A stretch of DNA of 39,088 bases from Actinomycetota bacterium (lineage in GTDB: Bacteria; Actinomycetota; Humimicrobiia; Humimicrobiales; Humimicrobiaceae), in contig DUQM01000069.1 in the NCBI GenBank assembly GCA_012837825.1, positions 1-39,088 of the forward strand, written 5' to 3'. Every line of letters begins with the position of its first letter. Position 1 is the first letter of the stretch. A model generated the notes under the pieces. The model was not told where the DNA came from. It saw only the letters and a program-made list of their open reading frames with translations, and made no database searches. Below are positions 32,925 to 39,088 of the stretch, piece after piece. Made by a program: the position numbers and the translations under genes.

Positions 32925-33713
32925 CTATGCCGCAATTTTTTTGAACTGGCTGAAAAGAACAAGTATCATCAGTAAATTATATATTGAATGCAGAAAAATT
33001 ACAGGAAACAAGGATTTTGTCTTGTGGAAAATATATGCAAGCACCCATCCTATCGCCATCAGGGGAATGAAGTTATATATTTCAAGGTGAGCTGCTGCAA
33101 ACAGAAGGGAAGAAATAAAGAGCCCTGCAAAAACTCCCAGGCTTTGCCTGAATGCCTGGAAAATAAATCCTCTGAAAAAAAGTTCCTCACAAACCGGCGC
33201 AATCAGAGAAACTACAATAAGAAGTATGGTGGAGGAAACATTGCCATTTTCCACAAGTTCCGCTATCTTGTTCTCAGGAGGAGCTATTTTAAAAACGCTG
33301 GTCATGACAAAAACATAGGCAAAGTTTATAGCCAGAATCAGGAGTAAGGCAAGAAAAGAATACCATACTGTTCTTAAAATACTGTAATATGTAAGACCGA
33401 GATCCCTGAAACTGCTTCTTCTCCAGTAGATAGCAAAAAACCAGACTGTCCCTACCATCAGAAGCACCTGAATGCCGTACAGAACTGAGAAGCTTGTGTT
33501 AGTTATGTTTGTTATGCTTATCTGATTTCCATGGTTAAGTTCTGACACTATCTTTGCCGATAAAAAGTAAACACCGGTCAGAATCGCTACCAGAAATATT
33601 ATTGAAAAGAATACATCCCTTATATTCCATCTTATCTTTGGAATATAAGCTTTTTCACTCTTTTTCTCTTCGATTCCCAGTCTTTTTAAATCTCTTCTGT
33701 TAAATGCCGCCAT
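32925..33713 (-). CDS. CPBP family intramembrane metalloprotease
   Basis: The 262-residue membrane protein has six to eight hydrophobic segments and the three CAAX-protease/bacteriocin-processing motifs: EELFFRG (Glu176, Glu177, Arg181), FAAAH with His209, and HSIYN with His242 and Asn246. These residues form the intramembrane metal site of Rce1-like enzymes. The first 30 residues are basic and cytoplasmic. It starts 11 bases after ligA, so it is co-transcribed, with a weak ribosome site. CPBP proteins in bacteria process peptides, give immunity to bacteriocins or anchor surface factors. Its proximity to sortase genes may be coincidence. Confidence 0.88.
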   Translation of the reverse strand: MAAFNRRDLKRLGIEEKKSEKAYIPKIRWNIRDVFFSIIFLVAILTGVYFLSAKIVSELNHGNQISITNITNTSFSVLYGIQVLLMVGTVWFFAIYWRRSSFRDLGLTYYSILRTVWYSFLALLLILAINFAYVFVMTSVFKIAPPENKIAELVENGNVSSTILLIVVSLIAPVCEELFFRGFIFQAFRQSLGVFAGLFISSLLFAAAHLEIYNFIPLMAIGWVLAYIFHKTKSLFPVIFLHSIYNLLMILVLFSQFKKIAA

Positions 33714-33724
33714 TATCTGCCCTG

Positions 33725-36924
<3,200 letters not shown>

Positions 36925-36987
36925 GCTAAATCCTTCCCTTCCTCTGAGCTTAAAAATAATTATAATATTTAAAAAATAATAAATGTT

Positions 36988-37806
36988 TTATCTGATATTA
37001 AAATCAAAAGGATATATATTTATCAGTTCGGAAACAATTACCATCCTTTCCCTTGCCGAATACTCGGGATAACATGTCGTAAGCAGAAGCTCTTTTTTGT
37101 CAGAACCTATCAGTATTTCAACATAACTAGGGGCAACTACTTCAATATCCGTTACTTTGTATGCAAAAACCAGATTATTTAAAGTTTCAAGATAAATCAA
37201 ATCCCCGACTGCAAGCTCATCTATCCTATTAAAAGGAGCTCCGTATGTGGTTCTGTGCCCCGAGATTGTGCATCTGCCGATCTCTCCCGGAAGAGGAGTT
37301 TCAGGTATATGTCCCGGTCCTTTTTTAAGAGTAGGAACATCAGCGCCTTCATTTGCAATCCACTCCACCTCTATTTTCGGAATTATGATCTTTAGCGGGA
37401 ACATATCTTCTGCGGTACTGCTGCCGGCTTCTTCTTCGCCTGTCGCTATTTCTGTTGCGGATGCTTCATTGTTTTTGCCTTTATCGGTTCCCGGCTCTCC
37501 GGAACTCTCGCTGCCTGTATTTCCGTTTTCTCCTGCAGAGGTCTCATTTGAATCAGAAATAAGAGTTGAATCTATAACCATATCTTCAGAAGCAGTTTTT
37601 TCTTCTTTTGCCACATTATTCTGCTTTTCAGATTCCCACCTGGAAATCTGATCTCCTTTCTGGAATAATGAAGGGATATTCGTGATAAAAGGATACAGCA
37701 TCAGTCCTAGCCCGCCTGCGAACATGAGGCATATTATCACTATCGTTGCAATAAGTGACTTGCTTTTCTTTCCGGGTTTCTTATTCTGATTGACCGTACT
37801 TTTCAT
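36988..37806 (-). CDS. class E-type sortase
   Basis: Sortases cleave a C-terminal sorting motif and join the protein to the cell wall. The 272-residue product has a basic N-terminus, one membrane anchor (about 18-42), a long Ser/Glu/Thr-rich linker (55-135) and a catalytic domain from about 136. Catalytic residues are His184 in TISGHRTTYG, Cys245 in LLTTCYPEYS and Arg252 or Arg254. The segment GPGHIPETPLPGEIG is typical of actinobacterial class E and related class D enzymes. It is the first gene of its run and follows, in the same orientation, the LPFTG protein that is the likely substrate. Confidence 0.9.
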   Translation of the reverse strand: MKSTVNQNKKPGKKSKSLIATIVIICLMFAGGLGLMLYPFITNIPSLFQKGDQISRWESEKQNNVAKEEKTASEDMVIDSTLISDSNETSAGENGNTGSESSGEPGTDKGKNNEASATEIATGEEEAGSSTAEDMFPLKIIIPKIEVEWIANEGADVPTLKKGPGHIPETPLPGEIGRCTISGHRTTYGAPFNRIDELAVGDLIYLETLNNLVFAYKVTDIEVVAPSYVEILIGSDKKELLLTTCYPEYSARERMVIVSELINIYPFDFNIR

Positions 37807-38030
37807 CTGAACCTGACCATCATTTTATTTTAAAAGATAGTATAACTCAAAACATAAAGCATATATAGAAAATACAGCAAATTCAACTATTTTATTTCTG
37901 TTTGAAAATAATAATTTATAAAAATTTATTAAAATTTAAGTTCTTTGCACAAAATTATTTAATATTATAAGTCAATTTTGCTTACAAGTGCTGTCTCGCT
38001 ACCTGCCTCTTTTAACTTTTAAGGAAACAG

Positions 38031-38063
38031 AAATCGGGCACCTCTTTTAAAGATGCCCGATTT
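38031..38063 (-). terminator. intrinsic terminator after LPFTG protein gene
   Basis: Perfect 10-base arms (38031-38040 and 38054-38063, AAATCGGGCA with TGCCCGATTT) enclose a 13-base loop, 38 bases after the stop. The GC-rich core and the T-rich sequence after the stem on the minus strand fit an intrinsic terminator. It separates the surface-protein gene from the sortase gene. Confidence 0.75.
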
Positions 38064-38101
38064 TACTTATAAATACCTATTTACTCTTTCTTTTATGCCT
38101 T

Positions 38102-39037
38102 CTAGTGTTTGCCTGCCCTTCTCAAAACAGGTATTAATATCATTGTCATCAGACCTGTTATTATAAACATCAGACCTAATATTACCAGATTTTCTCTCAG
38201 GCCTGTAAATGGAAGTTCCTGAATCCCAAGCACATCTATTTGTCCCGTTTCCTGCACTCCAAGAACATCTACCCGCCTTGTTTCCTGGATACCAAGCACA
38301 GTGGTTACAGTATCAGGCACTGTAGTTGTAATGTCCCCTGGTACCGTTGTCGTGGTATCACCGGGCACAGTAGTTGTAGTATTACCGGGTATAGTTGTAG
38401 TTGTTTCGTCTGTAACTGTGGTAGTAGTTTCATCTGTAACAGTAGTGGTTGTTTCATCCGTAACTGTGGTGGTAGTCTCATCCGGTATAGTAGTAGTTGT
38501 TTCGTCCGTAACAGTTGTAGTGGTCTCATCTGGAACAGTAGTGGTTGTTTCATCCGGTATAGTAGTAGTAGTTTCGTCCGTAACCTTATAACCAAATACA
38601 ATATGGCTTATTTCAAAATTTTTACCATTATTCGGATTTATTGATGTGAAGTTTGTACCGCTGGTAGCGCCGGAAGGATAATCATATACATTAGTATAGT
38701 TCCCACCCTTCATTGCTACTATATATACAGTTACTGATGGATCACAAACTTTCCATTTTATACCATAATCATCCTCATCATCGCCTATCTTCTCAGTAAT
38801 TTCAATAACAGGGTTATCTGCAGGATACTTACCTACAGGAGGGTTACAATCAATCTTAAAACCAATGAGGCCGGGAGGAAGATCACCAACATTATAGTTG
38901 CCTTTAAAGGATGTACCTCCGGATCCACCACCTGGAGAATCATCTGCAAAAATTAACCCGGGCAGAGTTAACAGAATCCCAAAGATTATAAATATTGTTA
39001 AAAAAATGTATGGTACTTTTCTTCTATTATTTCTCAT
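38102..39037 (-). CDS. LPFTG cell-wall-anchored surface protein with Thr-rich stalk
   Basis: The 311-residue protein has a signal peptide (about 1-31, ending LIFADD), a small N-terminal domain (32-153) with two cysteines (64 and 98) that may form a disulfide, a Thr-rich repeat stalk (154-249), three VLG[IV]QE units (247-274), the sorting motif LPFTG (275-279), a membrane segment and the basic tail RRAGKH. This is a sortase substrate displayed on the wall. The stalk is a likely O-glycosylation site. The N-terminal domain is not one I recognise; its GFKID and WKVCDPSVTVYIVAMKGG strands suggest a beta-sandwich. The ATG has AGGAGGATAAG upstream. Confidence 0.9.
   Translation of the reverse strand: MRNNRRKVPYIFLTIFIIFGILLTLPGLIFADDSPGGGSGGTSFKGNYNVGDLPPGLIGFKIDCNPPVGKYPADNPVIEITEKIGDDEDDYGIKWKVCDPSVTVYIVAMKGGNYTNVYDYPSGATSGTNFTSINPNNGKNFEISHIVFGYKVTDETTTTIPDETTTTVPDETTTTVTDETTTTIPDETTTTVTDETTTTVTDETTTTVTDETTTTIPGNTTTTVPGDTTTTVPGDITTTVPDTVTTVLGIQETRRVDVLGVQETGQIDVLGIQELPFTGLRENLVILGLMFIITGLMTMILIPVLRRAGKH
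38315..38578 (-). repeat. tandem 24-base repeats encoding DETTTT[IV][PT]
   Basis: Eleven consecutive 8-residue units encode eight copies of DETTTT followed by IP, VP or VT, then three GNTTTTVP/GDTTTTVP/GDITTTVP variants. Codons differ between copies (ACT, ACA, ACC, ACG), so the array is old or selected at the protein level, not a recent slippage product. It forms an extended Thr-rich stalk. Copy number may vary between strains. Confidence 0.92.
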
Positions 39038-39088
39038 CTTATCCTCCTAAAATAAAAAGTTAATTCTTAAAAAACAAAAACCGACTAA

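Noticed and set aside
38315-38578. Possible CRISPR array or satellite
   Set aside because: The repeats are in-frame, contiguous and lack unique spacers; they encode an 8-residue protein repeat.
38301-38591. Long plus-strand Val/Ser-rich reading frame opposite the LPFTG gene
   Set aside because: It is the complement of the Thr-repeat coding sequence and has no ribosome site; the minus-strand frame has a signal peptide and sorting signal.

Overview
The window is AT-rich bacterial DNA, densely packed, with most genes on the minus strand. A class E-type sortase with an LPFTG substrate points to a Gram-positive cell wall. GatCAB with a lone GltX, a sugar (CUT2) ABC importer, a corrinoid methyltransferase pair and split transketolase suggest a fermentative or anaerobic heterotroph. 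I infer a low-GC Gram-positive or an uncultured low-GC actinobacterial lineage. No rRNA, tRNA, CRISPR array, transposase or phage gene was seen.

Layout. 1-4695 (minus) is a housekeeping run: family-4 uracil-DNA glycosylase, tsaE, tsaB, tsaD (the t6A tRNA modification set), then an MFS transporter cut by the left edge. 4813-5253 (plus) is a small putative lipoprotein. 5383-13939 (minus) is a rhamnose-type uptake and catabolism operon: binding protein, two-domain ATPase, two permeases, rhamnulokinase-like kinase, TIM-barrel isomerase, rhamnose mutarotase and an alpha/beta hydrolase. Upstream of it, in the same orientation, are an MttB-family methyltransferase, its corrinoid protein and a LacI-family regulator (14335-17641). 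LacI-type palindromes lie in front of both the regulator and the binding-protein gene, so the methyltransferase pair may belong to the same regulon.

17734-23128 (minus) is a second sugar operon: class II aldolase, PHP-domain protein, split transketolase (N and C subunits), an RpiB-family isomerase that lacks the usual active-site histidine, and a SorC-family regulator. It ends in a clear intrinsic terminator and has two dyads upstream of its first gene. 23342-27140 (plus) holds a class A penicillin-binding protein and glutamyl-tRNA synthetase.

27176-37806 (minus) holds an acetate-kinase-family protein with altered active-site residues, a phosphofructokinase with mixed ATP/PPi signature residues, gatB-gatA-gatC, a CPBP protease, ligA, an unrecognised one-TM protein and a sortase. 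38102-39037 (minus) is an LPFTG surface protein with a Thr-rich repeat stalk.

The best candidates for undescribed biology are the coupling of corrinoid methyl transfer to a rhamnose-type importer, the aldolase/PHP/transketolase/variant-RpiB pathway, and the altered acetate-kinase-like and PFK pair. All functional assignments come from reading motifs by eye; no database search was run.
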